DNA of 64,000 nucleotides from Leeuwenhoekiella aequorea (GCF_004104375.1 NZ_QOVM01000006.1:1-64000), one strand, 5' to 3'; numbered from the stretch's first letter, positions 15,035-22,609 are shown. Program-made: numbers and translations. The notes: generated from the letters alone by a model not told the origin.

Positions 15035-15826
15035 TTAAAGGTTAGTTGAATTTTTCTTGTCCGCTACCATCTTCTCCACTTTCTTCTTGAACTCGGGATC
15101 TTCCTTCATTCGTTTGGCTATTCGCTGCATTGCTTCGGCTGTCTCTACTTCCGTAAGCTTCTTCTTCTGAGGTTCGTATTTCATTTCTTTTAATGTATCC
15201 TGATCAATCATTTCCCTATTCTCAAAAATAAATATAGCCCTAGCGTTTACCACGCTATCGCTTATTTCATATTCTTCTACACCTTGCGCCTCATATTCTG
15301 CCATTAACTCACGCTGCGCCTGATCTTTTAATTCCTGTTGTTTATTAATTGGTAGTATATCAAAAAAGAAATTTTGATCGGATTCTATAAGTTTAGGAGA
15401 ATAATCATTATCAATATATTCATTTCTCAATAAAAGGAATGTTAAAGTAGAACCTGCAGCGCAACCTAAAGAAATTGAAAAATGAACAGTATTGAATGAA
15501 CCGTTAAATTCCCAAATTGAAAATAGTAATAGCATGAACCCAAGGGAATAAAATAGAATAATATAAAATGAATATTTCACACATTTACTTTTGTGATGCG
15601 GTGCTACAGAAACAAGGGTTATCATAAAAATAAAACTAGTAAAAAGCCAAACAAAGAAACTGCTAGAAAAATTTTGTGAATCAAATACTAAAAAAAGTGC
15701 CTCTTTCAATAAGTATGCTATAGCTAAAGATAGAGGTAAGGAAACTATCCATTTTAAAGTTTTGAATTTCAAATCAATAAGGTTTATTTTTCTAATATAA
15801 TACCTTAAAAAAGATCGACCTAACAT
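15035..15826 (-). CDS. Membrane protein with basic/acidic C-terminal tail
   Basis: About 263 residues from the ATG at 15826. Four hydrophobic segments lie in the first 150 residues (for example KWIVSLPLSLAIAYLLKEAL and FFVWLFTSFIFMITLVSV). A cytoplasmic helical region follows (QQELKDQAQRELMAEYEAQG) and a lysine-rich end (MKEDPEFKKKVEKMVADKK). The frame is open a further 57 codons upstream, but that part lies in a GC-rich patch of odd composition and has no membrane or signal features, so I left it out. Family not recognised. Probably co-expressed with the secreted protein downstream. Confidence 0.65.
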   Translation of the reverse strand: MLGRSFLRYYIRKINLIDLKFKTLKWIVSLPLSLAIAYLLKEALFLVFDSQNFSSSFFVWLFTSFIFMITLVSVAPHHKSKCVKYSFYIILFYSLGFMLLLFSIWEFNGSFNTVHFSISLGCAAGSTLTFLLLRNEYIDNDYSPKLIESDQNFFFDILPINKQQELKDQAQRELMAEYEAQGVEEYEISDSVVNARAIFIFENREMIDQDTLKEMKYEPQKKKLTEVETAEAMQRIAKRMKEDPEFKKKVEKMVADKKNSTNL

Positions 15827-15837
15827 AATTACGTAAA

Positions 15838-16014
15838 TGTTGTTTATAATCGTGCTATCGGGATGGAATACAATAATCACGAGACGCCTGGGCAGATCGA
15901 AAACGCGAATATTTGACCCACGGGGTATGGTCCCGAGTGTTGGTCCTGCTAATTTTTGACTTTTTACCTGCTTACTATGTTGAAGGATCGCGCACAACTA
16001 ATGGTTTGAATCGC
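15838..16014. other. GC-rich patch of foreign composition
   Basis: This stretch is roughly half G+C, against about one third in its neighbours, with runs such as GAGACGCCTGGGCAGATCG and CCCACGGGGTATGGTCCCGA. Two minus-strand frames cross part of it but neither gives a recognisable protein. It may be the remnant of an inserted sequence or a structured RNA. Nothing in it identifies which. Confidence 0.4.
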
Positions 16015-16300
16015 GACAGGGTCACGTTTAATTTTTTTACTTTATTTTTTTAAAATGAAAAGATTGATTTTTTTTGATATTTATAAATAAACACAAAACA
16101 ATTATTAGTTATTCTTTATTCAAACGTTTTTCCGATAGTCCATTCGTTTAGCTTTTCGTAAAATTCAAATCAAATGAATTAATGCCTGTGTTTAGAGCTT
16201 TTTTTTCATAAGTACATTTTACGAAAAATCTTTTGCATTTGGGTCATTAAGTATTGTTGATTTTTCAAATACAGGGTTGAAGAGAAGTAAAATGAAAATA
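16015..16300. other. Right-end non-coding region of the element with inverted repeat
   Basis: AT-rich, no genes. It holds a 12-bp inverted repeat TTTTCGTAAAAT (16153-16164) and ATTTTACGAAAA (16216-16227), spaced 51 bases apart. With the 19-bp repeat that follows, this is a plausible recombinase/excisionase binding region of the attachment site. Confidence 0.5.
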
Positions 16301-16319
16301 GTTAACTAGATGTTAACTA
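16301..16319 (+). repeat. 19-bp element-end repeat, right copy
   Basis: GTTAACTAGATGTTAACTA, identical to 5127-5145 and in the same orientation. Here the motif GTTAACTAGAT is tandemly repeated. It lies about 50 bases inside the proximal attachment site, whereas the left copy is about 115 bases inside the distal one. Likely integrase arm sites. Confidence 0.65.
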
Positions 16320-16329
16320 GATGAAACAA

Positions 16330-16366
16330 AAAAACACCTGAATAACAGTTAGTTATCAGGTGTTTT
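16330..16366 (-). terminator. Terminator of tRNA-Leu, carried by the element
   Basis: On the minus strand, a hairpin ACACCTGATAAC...GTTATTCAGGTGT is followed by a run of seven T. It immediately follows the tRNA-Leu 3' end. Because the element restored this tRNA end, this terminator probably came with the element and replaces the displaced one at 4958-4995. Confidence 0.75.
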
Positions 16367-16367
16367 A

Positions 16368-16382
16368 GTACCCGGAATGGGA
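16368..16382. other. Attachment site within tRNA-Leu 3' end
   Basis: Fifteen bases, GTACCCGGAATGGGA, shared with 4996-5010. They cover the 3' acceptor strand, discriminator base and part of the T arm, the usual target of tRNA-specific tyrosine integrases. The tRNA remains intact. Confidence 0.85.
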
Positions 16383-16451
16383 CTTGAACCCACACGTACG
16401 TAGTACACACGGCCCTCAACCGTGCCTGTCTACCAATTCCAGCATCCGGGT
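16369..16451 (-). tRNA. tRNA-Leu (anticodon GAG)
   Basis: An 83-nt tRNA with a long variable arm typical of Leu. Acceptor ACCCGGA pairs with TCCGGGT and the discriminator is A. The anticodon stem is CACGG/CCGTG with loop TTGAGGG, and the T arm has GGTTCAAGTCC. CCA is not encoded. The 3' end is the integration target of the 11.4-kb element. Confidence 0.95.
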
Positions 16452-16467
16452 ATAAATCTAAAGTAAT

Positions 16468-16496
16468 AAAAAAAACCAGATCCTAAGATCTGGTTT
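16468..16496 (-). terminator. Terminator-like hairpin after first tRNA-Lys
   Basis: Stem AAACCAGATC/GATCTGGTTT with loop CTAA. The minus strand continues into a run of T. It lies between tRNA-Lys and tRNA-Leu and could end the tRNA-Lys transcript or act as a processing hairpin. Confidence 0.65.
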
Positions 16497-16503
16497 CCAT
16501 TAG

Positions 16504-16576
16504 TGACTTGGCTGGGGCTCGAACCCAGGACCCTCTCCTTAAAAGGGAGATGCTCTGCCAACTGAGCTACCAAGTC
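16504..16576 (-). tRNA. tRNA-Lys (anticodon TTT), copy 2
   Basis: 73 nt. Acceptor GACTTGG pairs with CCAAGTC and the discriminator is A. The D arm has AGCTCAGTTGGCAGAGC. The anticodon stem TCTCC/GGAGA has loop CTTTTAA, and the T arm has GGTTCGAGCC. CCA is not encoded. Identical to the copy at 16654-16726. Confidence 0.95.
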
Positions 16577-16613
16577 TTTTACAACTCAGATTTTAATCAA
16601 AATCAACATTTTT

Positions 16614-16646
16614 AAAAAATAAAACCAGATGTTGAGATCTGGTTTT
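16614..16646 (-). terminator. Terminator-like hairpin between the two tRNA-Lys genes
   Basis: A perfect 10-bp stem AAAACCAGAT/ATCTGGTTTT with loop GTTGAG, followed on the minus strand by ATTTTTTAAAAA. It is close to the hairpin after the second tRNA-Lys, so the tRNA plus hairpin unit was probably duplicated as a whole. Confidence 0.6.
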
Positions 16647-16653
16647 ATGTTAG

Positions 16654-16726
16654 TGACTTGGCTGGGGCTCGAACCCAGGACCCTCTCCTTAAAAGGGAGA
16701 TGCTCTGCCAACTGAGCTACCAAGTC
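16654..16726 (-). tRNA. tRNA-Lys (anticodon TTT), copy 1
   Basis: 73 nt, identical to the copy at 16504-16576, with loop CTTTTAA giving anticodon TTT. It is the first gene of the minus-strand tRNA group and lies just downstream of a consensus promoter. Confidence 0.95.
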
Positions 16727-16744
16727 TTTCCTTAAATGCGGCTG

Positions 16745-16776
16745 CAAATATACACCCATTTTATTAATCTTTGCAA
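16745..16776 (-). promoter_or_regulatory. Promoter of the tRNA-Lys/tRNA-Leu group
   Basis: On the minus strand, TTG (16776-16774), 21 bases, then TATATTTG (16752-16745). This fits the Bacteroidota TTTG/TAnnTTTG consensus with normal spacing. The -7 element ends 18 bases before the first tRNA-Lys. Confidence 0.75.
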
Positions 16777-16847
16777 GTCTTTTTGTGATAAATTTGAATA
16801 AAAAATACAGACAGCTGTTAGGCTTCTGAAAATCAGTAATTTTAAAG

Positions 16848-17366
16848 ATGAAAATATATTTAATAGGCTATATGGGATCGGGAAAATCAACCTTAGGGAG
16901 GATTTTAGCTCAAGAGCAAAATATGAATTTTATCGATTTTGATGACTACCTGGAGCAAAAGGAAGGAAAAAAAATTAAAGATATATTTGAAGAGAAGGGA
17001 GAAATCTATTTTAGAAAACGTGAATCTACTTATCTTGACTTATTACTTACAGGTTACCCTAATACGATTATAAGTCTGGGCGGTGGCACTCCTTGTTATG
17101 GTGATGCAATGGAGAGAATAAAAAAAGCTGATGGAACTTCTGTTTATATAAACGTAGGTGTTCCTGAGCTTACCCAGCGTTTATGGACAGAGCGAGAGCA
17201 GCGTCCTGTTTTAAAACATCAAGAAACTAGAGAGAAATTAGAGGAGTTTGTGCGCAAGCATCTTTTTGAACGTAGCTACTACTACAATCAGGCAGAAGTG
17301 AAGATTTTAGTAAATTCAAAAACGGTGCCGGAGCTAATTGACGAATTAAATAATACGCTATTCTAG
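16848..17366 (+). CDS. aroK: Shikimate kinase
   Basis: 172 residues, cytoplasmic. It phosphorylates shikimate with ATP in the chorismate (aromatic amino acid) pathway. Walker A GYMGSGKST is at 7-15, the shikimate-binding acidic pair at 32-33 (FDDYLE), Arg at 56-58 (YFRKRE), the GGG motif at 78-80 and the lid RPVL at 119-122. Normal full length. Its 3' end overlaps the convergent phosphoribosyltransferase gene by nine bases. A TAAATTTG -7 box lies at 16789-16796. Confidence 0.95.
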   Translation: MKIYLIGYMGSGKSTLGRILAQEQNMNFIDFDDYLEQKEGKKIKDIFEEKGEIYFRKRESTYLDLLLTGYPNTIISLGGGTPCYGDAMERIKKADGTSVYINVGVPELTQRLWTEREQRPVLKHQETREKLEEFVRKHLFERSYYYNQAEVKILVNSKTVPELIDELNNTLF

Positions 17367-17861
17367 AATAGCAGAATCTTTTCCGGGTTTAAAGCGCACC
17401 TTAACGCGCTCTTGCAATGAGGTGCTTAAGGAAATACCTTTATAATCTGCTTTTACCGGATATTTTTTGTGATTGCGATTTACAAGTACTGCCGTTTTAA
17501 ATTGCTTAAGCGGTACCTCTAGAAAATGTTTTACTCCATAAATTAACGTGGTTCCAGAATTTAAAACATCATCAATAAGTATTAGCGATTTATCTTGATA
17601 ATTTTTAGCATCAAGAGAGGTTTCTACCGTACCCAAGGGTGCAGTTTTATTCATTGTCACCTTGCATAAAGTACATTTTATATCAGAGACATCTTCTAAT
17701 ATTACTTTTAAACGTTCTGCAATTACATACCCATTAAGCGCAACACCGGCCAGAATAATTTCATTTTCAGAAACATTACTCTCATAAATTTGATAAGCAA
17801 TACGTCGTATTTTATTCTGAATATCTTCGTGATTGAGAATGGTCTGTATAGTAGTTTTCAT
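17358..17861 (-). CDS. PyrR-like phosphoribosyltransferase
   Basis: 167 residues, type I phosphoribosyltransferase fold. The PRPP-binding loop is LIDDVLNSGTT (about 95-105) with the preceding hydrophobic strand. An N-terminal ILAGVALNGY segment supplies the first conserved loop. The closest well-known relatives are the uracil phosphoribosyltransferase/regulator PyrR and hypoxanthine phosphoribosyltransferases. The substrate cannot be fixed from sequence, and no pyrimidine operon lies nearby. Part of a minus-strand run with the methyltransferase and S4 protein genes. Confidence 0.85.
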   Translation of the reverse strand: MKTTIQTILNHEDIQNKIRRIAYQIYESNVSENEIILAGVALNGYVIAERLKVILEDVSDIKCTLCKVTMNKTAPLGTVETSLDAKNYQDKSLILIDDVLNSGTTLIYGVKHFLEVPLKQFKTAVLVNRNHKKYPVKADYKGISLSTSLQERVKVRFKPGKDSAILE

Positions 17862-17881
17862 AAGCGTATATAAGCAGGTTG

Positions 17882-18460
17882 CTATTTACTTTCAAATATA
17901 AAAAAGAGTTCGTTTCCCTGACGTGGTTTTATAGAATTATAACAAGGCTCAAGGGTTTTAATACTGAAATATTCAGAAAAGAGATTTTGATACTCAGAAT
18001 AACTTCCGCCATAGGGTGGCCCCTGTTCATTTAGTGGAAAATTAAATAACACACCGGCAAGCTTTCCACCTGGTTTTAATAATTTATGCATATGGGATGC
18101 ATAGCTAGATCGCAGTTGTGGATCAAGAGCACAAAAGAAAGTTTGCTCTATAATAAGGTCGTATTTTTGAGTATGCTGAAAGAAATCTTCCTCTATACAA
18201 GTTACTAATGCAGGGTCAGGTAAACTGTTTTTGATTTTTGATAAGGGAATTGATGATATATCTAAAACAGTTATATTCTTAATGCCTTTGTCTGCCAGAT
18301 ACAATGCTTCGTGTCCAAATCCCGCCCCCGGAATTAAGATTTCTAGATTTTTGTTTGATAATTGATCAAAATAAGCCGTTAATGGGGTAGATGCATAACC
18401 TATATCCCATCCCGTATTAGATTCATTATATCTGGATTCCCAATAATTTTTATTCAACAT
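17882..18460 (-). CDS. TPMT-family SAM-dependent methyltransferase
   Basis: About 192 residues. The thiopurine S-methyltransferase-like fold is visible: YWESRYNESNTGWDIG near the N-terminus, SAM loop ILIPGAGFGHEALYL (motif I), then TVLDISS and a DLIIEQTFFCAL motif. Members methylate small thiol, selenium or halide compounds or are uncharacterised. I chose the ATG at 18460 rather than 18493: it gives the usual start before NKNYWESRY and an 11-base overlap with the S4 gene upstream, consistent with translational coupling. Confidence 0.85.
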   Translation of the reverse strand: MLNKNYWESRYNESNTGWDIGYASTPLTAYFDQLSNKNLEILIPGAGFGHEALYLADKGIKNITVLDISSIPLSKIKNSLPDPALVTCIEEDFFQHTQKYDLIIEQTFFCALDPQLRSSYASHMHKLLKPGGKLAGVLFNFPLNEQGPPYGGSYSEYQNLFSEYFSIKTLEPCYNSIKPRQGNELFFIFESK

Positions 18461-18839
18461 CTTCAAAAAAGTCATCGGTATCGTGAAAATCATCTAGATC
18501 GCGACGGTCTTTTTTTGTAGGACGTCCCGTACCTTTTTTGCGATAGTAATCCTTAGAATAATTAAGTAAGTCTAGTTTCTCTAAATTTTCAGCAGGGGTT
18601 TTATCTATAACATATAATCCTACTAATTTTGCTCCAACGCGGCTGGGCGGATGCTCAATAACCTCAAGAATATAATCTACTTGATTTTTTCTTACCTGTA
18701 TTGTATCAGAAGGAAACACCTCTCTAGAGGGTTTTACCGAAACATCATTCATTTTTACTTGCCCTTTTTTGCAGGCATTTGTGGCAATAGAACGTGATTT
18801 AAAGTACCGTACACACCACAAATATTTATCAACTCGCAT
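18450..18839 (-). CDS. S4-domain RNA-binding protein (Hsp15/HslR-like)
   Basis: About 129 residues. The S4 domain is at 1-60 (MRVDKYLWCVRYFKSRSIAT, CKKGQVKMND, VSVKPSREV). A basic linker (YRKKGTGRPTKKDRRDL) and an acidic end (DTDDFFEDVE) follow. HslR binds stalled 50S subunits carrying peptidyl-tRNA, so a ribosome rescue role is likely. First of three minus-strand genes with close spacing. The ATG at 18839 fits the family start better than one two codons upstream. Confidence 0.85.
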   Translation of the reverse strand: MRVDKYLWCVRYFKSRSIATNACKKGQVKMNDVSVKPSREVFPSDTIQVRKNQVDYILEVIEHPPSRVGAKLVGLYVIDKTPAENLEKLDLLNYSKDYYRKKGTGRPTKKDRRDLDDFHDTDDFFEDVE

Positions 18840-18915
18840 AATCAATTGCTTTAAAGCTCGTTTTTAATAACACAAAAATAGCGCAAAATTGTATCTTGCG
18901 CGACCTAAAAGGAAT

Positions 18916-19821
18916 ATGATGAAAATGATTAAAAATGTGTTTATGGCTGTTTTCAGCCTTTTAATTCTTGCTTCTTGTAGTAATGATGATGATTCTGTAG
19001 AGGTTACTCCACCCAGAGATCGTGGTGAAGTAGAACTAGAGAGTCAGGCAAATTTAAAAGCCTACCTGTCAACGCACTTTTATAATTATGAAGAATTTGA
19101 AGCGGAAGATGAAGGCTTTGATTATAAAATAGTTTTTGACACGATTAGTGGAGACAATTCAGATAAAACTCCATTGTTATCGCAGGTAATTGAAGAGAAA
19201 TTTACATATCAAGAAACAGAATATACTTTATATAGTCTTATAGCAAGACAGGGTGCAGGGATCCAGCCCACCTTTGCAGATTCTACCTACGTTAATTATC
19301 AAGGCAGTGTAGTAGGTGGTGCAAAATTTGATAGCTCGACTACGCCAGTTTGGTTTGACCTTACTCAGGTTGTATTTGGTTTTGCAAATGGATTAAGCAA
19401 CTTAAAGGCAGGTACAATGGCTACTGAAAACGCAGACGGTTCTGTTACTTTTGGTAATGATTATGGTATAGGAGCAGTGTTTATCCCGAGTGGTTTGGGC
19501 TACTTTAATAGCTCTGGTAGTGGTTTTAGTTCGTATTCAGATCTGGTATTTACTTTTGATTTGTATCGAGCGGTTGCAGATACAGATGATGATAATGATG
19601 GTGTTCCTAACTGGAAAGAAGATATTAACGGAAACAAATTCTTGAATGAATTAGCAGATGATACAGATGGAGATAATATTCCTGATTTCCTAGATACAGA
19701 TGATGACGGTGATGGTACGCTTACGCGTGATGAAATTGTCATTAATGCAGATGGAACAGTAACATACACTGACTCTAATAATGATGGTACTCCAGATTAT
19801 TTAGATCCAGATGTAAACTAA
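18916..19821 (+). CDS. FKBP-type peptidyl-prolyl isomerase-like lipoprotein with TSP3 repeats
   Basis: About 301 residues. The lipoprotein signal ends LILASCS (Cys at about 22), followed by acidic SNDDDS. An FKBP-like domain spans about 85-225 (VNYQGSV, GAKFDSS, GFANGL, IPSGLGYFNSS). The C-terminus carries calcium-binding thrombospondin type 3-like repeats DTDDDNDGVP, DTDGDNIPDFLDTDDDGDG and NNDGTPDYLDPD. It resembles GldI-class FKBP lipoproteins, which fold proteins at the cell envelope. The first of several nearby Met codons after the upstream frame is used as start. Confidence 0.85.
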   Translation: MMKMIKNVFMAVFSLLILASCSNDDDSVEVTPPRDRGEVELESQANLKAYLSTHFYNYEEFEAEDEGFDYKIVFDTISGDNSDKTPLLSQVIEEKFTYQETEYTLYSLIARQGAGIQPTFADSTYVNYQGSVVGGAKFDSSTTPVWFDLTQVVFGFANGLSNLKAGTMATENADGSVTFGNDYGIGAVFIPSGLGYFNSSGSGFSSYSDLVFTFDLYRAVADTDDDNDGVPNWKEDINGNKFLNELADDTDGDNIPDFLDTDDDGDGTLTRDEIVINADGTVTYTDSNNDGTPDYLDPDVN

Positions 19822-19842
19822 TTCATCTATATTTTTAACTAT

Positions 19843-19879
19843 AAAAAAAAACCCGCCAGATAACTCTGGCGAGTTTTTT
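19843..19879. terminator. Bidirectional terminator
   Basis: Stem CGCCAGA/TCTGGCG with loop TAAC, flanked by A-run and T-run on both sides. It lies between the convergent FKBP-like and porin-like genes and serves both. Confidence 0.85.
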
Positions 19880-19902
19880 ATTTTCAATCTTAGAGTATAT
19901 AA

Positions 19903-20487
19903 TTATAGGTTAAGTGAAACGCTTAAGATTAATTGGTCTGGTCTTGTATCTATACGAGAACCATCTGTAATAATGCCTCGAGAATCTAAAAATTCTGCTT
20001 CATTATCTCCAAAACCTCTTTCGTATCGTAGATCAATTCCCAATTTACCTAGAGCTACTCCTGCACCAAAATTAAGACCAACTGTAAAATCATTTTTTAC
20101 ATCTCCTAATGCTAGGCCGTCGTAGTCTGTATCTAAAATATACTGCAACGATGGACCTGCAAAAATATTTAGGGGTCCTATTACTTCATATCCAATTAAT
20201 AGAGGAGCATCCAATTTTTGCATACTGAAATCAGAATCTTCATAAGTGGTATTTAATTTAGTATATACTAATTCTGGTCTAAAGAACAATCTCTCACCTG
20301 TACGGGCAAATACTCCCACGTGATAACCTATATCGCTACTTGGGTCGTCATATGCATTACTTGCAGAGTCACTTATGTCTCCTGTACCACCATAGTTAAG
20401 ACCACCTTTAATACCAAATCCCGGATCTGATTGTGCGCTTACCGCACCGGCAGCTAAAAATAAAACTCCTAAAAATAAATTCTTCAT
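19903..20487 (-). CDS. Outer membrane beta-barrel protein (porin-like)
   Basis: 194 residues. The signal peptide ends AVSAQSD. The rest alternates polar and hydrophobic residues as in eight-stranded OmpW/OprG-like or PorT-like barrels (GIKGGLNYGG, YHVGVFARTG, FFRPELVYTKLN, LILSVSLNL at the C-terminus). A small outer membrane protein of unknown substrate. Single gene, with the terminator at 19843-19879 following. Confidence 0.85.
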   Translation of the reverse strand: MKNLFLGVLFLAAGAVSAQSDPGFGIKGGLNYGGTGDISDSASNAYDDPSSDIGYHVGVFARTGERLFFRPELVYTKLNTTYEDSDFSMQKLDAPLLIGYEVIGPLNIFAGPSLQYILDTDYDGLALGDVKNDFTVGLNFGAGVALGKLGIDLRYERGFGDNEAEFLDSRGIITDGSRIDTRPDQLILSVSLNL

Positions 20488-20601
20488 ATCGGTTATTTTG
20501 TGCTCTTACGTTGAGCAGTTAAAATTAATTTTGGTCTAGCTAAAGACCTTCTAATTTTGGTTAATAGAAGCAAACATTCTCAGGAATTATACCTGTAATA
20601 T

Positions 20602-21555
20602 TTACTTTCTAGTTAGTACCTTGTTAACGGCTGCAACAATAGATTTAGTATTTAAGCCATATTTTTCCATTAACTCGGCTGGAGTTCCACTTTCACCAAA
20701 AGTATCTTGAGTTGCTACAAATTCTTGAGGAGCAGGGTCATTAGTAGCAAGTACGCGTGCAACGCTTTCACCTAAACCACCTAAATAATTATGCTCTTCA
20801 CAAGTAACAATACATCTTGTTTTCTTCACAGAATTAAGTATTGCTTCATCATCAAGAGGTTTAATAGTGTGAATATTAATTACCTCTGCGCTAATTCCAT
20901 TTTCATTTAATTCTTCAGCAGCTTTAATAGCTTCCCAAACTAAGTGTCCGGTAGCCACGATAGTCACATCAGAACCTTCAAGCAAATGTACCGCTTTGCC
21001 TATTTCAAATTTTCCGTCTTTCTCTGTGAAATTTGCTACGCTAGGACGCCCAAAACGTAAGTAAACAGGACCATCGTGATCTGCAATTGCGATAGTGGCC
21101 GCTTTTGTTTGGTTGTAATCACACGTGTTAATTACGGTCATACCTGGTAACATTTTCATCAATCCAAGATCTTCTAAGATTTGATGCGTAGCACCATCTT
21201 CACCAAGTGTAAGACCTGCGTGAGATGCACATATTTTCACGTTTTTATTTGAGTAAGCAATACTTTGACGTATTTGATCGTAAACGCGGCCTGTCGCAAA
21301 ATTTGCAAATGTTGTAGCATACGGTATTTTACCTCCTATGGTCATACCTGCGGCCATACCCATCATATTAGCTTCTGCTATACCAGTTTGGAAAAAACGT
21401 TCTGGATGATTTTTTTCAAAATCGTTTAATTTTAATGAACCTGTAAGGTCTGCACAAAGAGCGACTACATTCTCATGTGTCTTTCCTAGTTCATCCATAC
21501 CAGCTCCAAAACCTGAACGGGTATCTATATTTCCTGAGTTTATATATTTTTTCAT
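20602..21555 (-). CDS. Transketolase, C-terminal subunit
   Basis: 317 residues: pyrimidine-binding domain (about 1-180; DLTGSLKLNDF, FQTGIAEANMMGMAAGM, YLRFGRP) and the C-terminal transketolase domain (190-315). With the gene upstream it makes a two-subunit transketolase that moves two-carbon units between sugar phosphates in the non-oxidative pentose phosphate pathway, using thiamine diphosphate. The 41-base gap to its partner shows one operon. A split enzyme is normal in Bacteroidota. Confidence 0.93.
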   Translation of the reverse strand: MKKYINSGNIDTRSGFGAGMDELGKTHENVVALCADLTGSLKLNDFEKNHPERFFQTGIAEANMMGMAAGMTIGGKIPYATTFANFATGRVYDQIRQSIAYSNKNVKICASHAGLTLGEDGATHQILEDLGLMKMLPGMTVINTCDYNQTKAATIAIADHDGPVYLRFGRPSVANFTEKDGKFEIGKAVHLLEGSDVTIVATGHLVWEAIKAAEELNENGISAEVINIHTIKPLDDEAILNSVKKTRCIVTCEEHNYLGGLGESVARVLATNDPAPQEFVATQDTFGESGTPAELMEKYGLNTKSIVAAVNKVLTRK

Positions 21556-21596
21556 GAATGTATTTTTAAAGTGTTAGAAACTGCTAAGGCTATCGA

Positions 21597-22442
21597 TTAA
21601 TAATCACCTAACGTTTCAGGATTTTGAGTTAAAGCAGATTCTAGTTGCTCATCATTTGGTGCTTTACCATGCCACGCGTGAGTTCCCATCATAAAATCAA
21701 CACCATTACCCATAATCGTATGTAGTAAAATACAAACGGGTTTCCCTTTACCAGTTAATGATTTTGCTTCTTTTAAACCAGCAAGAACCGCATTCATATC
21801 ATTTCCTTTCTCAACATCTAGAACTTCCCAGCCAAAAGCTTCAAATTTTGCTCTAATGCTGCCCATATTAAGAACGTGATCTGTAGTTCCGTCAATCTGC
21901 TGTCCATTTAAATCTACTGTAGAAATAAGGTTGTCAATGTTATTTGCAGATGCATACATGATTGCTTCCCAGTTTTGACCTTCTTGCAATTCCCCATCAC
22001 CGTGTAATGAATAAACTAAGTTAGGATCTCCATTGAGTTTTTTAGTTTGAGCTGCACCTAGTGCTACACTCATACCTTGGCCTAGTGATCCAGATGCTAT
22101 ACGTATTCCTGGTAACCCTTCATGTGTAGTAGGGTGGCCTTGTACACGTGAATCAATTTTTCTATATGTATTTAATTCAGCTACAGGAAAATATCCTGAT
22201 CTAGCCAAAACGCTATAAAATACGGGTGAGATATGACCATTAGATAAGAAAAATAAATCCTCATCTTTGCCATCCATATCAAAGCCATCTTTTCGCTTCA
22301 TTACTTCCTGATATAAGGCGACAAAAAATTCTGCACAACCTAAAGATCCTCCCGGATGACCAGAATTCACTCCATGTACTTGCCTTACGATGTCTCTTCT
22401 TACCTGAGAAACAAAATCCTCTAATTGTTTTGTGTTTGGCAT
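21597..22442 (-). CDS. Transketolase, N-terminal subunit
   Basis: About 281 residues. Thiamine diphosphate/Mg site GDGELQEGQNWEA...VDLNGQQ (GDG-x(n)-N) is intact, with GHPGGSLG and SLGQGMSVALG as further transketolase motifs. It pairs with the C-terminal subunit downstream. I chose ATG at 22442 (MPNTKQLEDF), which matches the family start better than the in-frame Met nine codons upstream. Confidence 0.93.
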   Translation of the reverse strand: MPNTKQLEDFVSQVRRDIVRQVHGVNSGHPGGSLGCAEFFVALYQEVMKRKDGFDMDGKDEDLFFLSNGHISPVFYSVLARSGYFPVAELNTYRKIDSRVQGHPTTHEGLPGIRIASGSLGQGMSVALGAAQTKKLNGDPNLVYSLHGDGELQEGQNWEAIMYASANNIDNLISTVDLNGQQIDGTTDHVLNMGSIRAKFEAFGWEVLDVEKGNDMNAVLAGLKEAKSLTGKGKPVCILLHTIMGNGVDFMMGTHAWHGKAPNDEQLESALTQNPETLGDY

Positions 22443-22609
22443 TTTTATTGAGTTAAAATTGAATTTCAAAAATACCGTTTTTGAATAGGGATTACAATCA
22501 ATAACCTATATATTACTAAGCTTTTAAGATAATTTAAGAAGATTGGGATTATCATTGCACATTTGTCATTATCCTATTTGGGTTAGACCCTGTATCTGCT
22601 AAATAGTTT

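Noticed and set aside
15827-15997. 57-residue N-terminal extension of the element membrane protein
   Set aside because: It falls in a GC-rich patch of different composition and shows no domain, signal or membrane segment.
5011-16367. Complete prophage
   Set aside because: No terminase, portal, major capsid, protease, lysis or replication gene is visible; only one virion-like gene and regulators.
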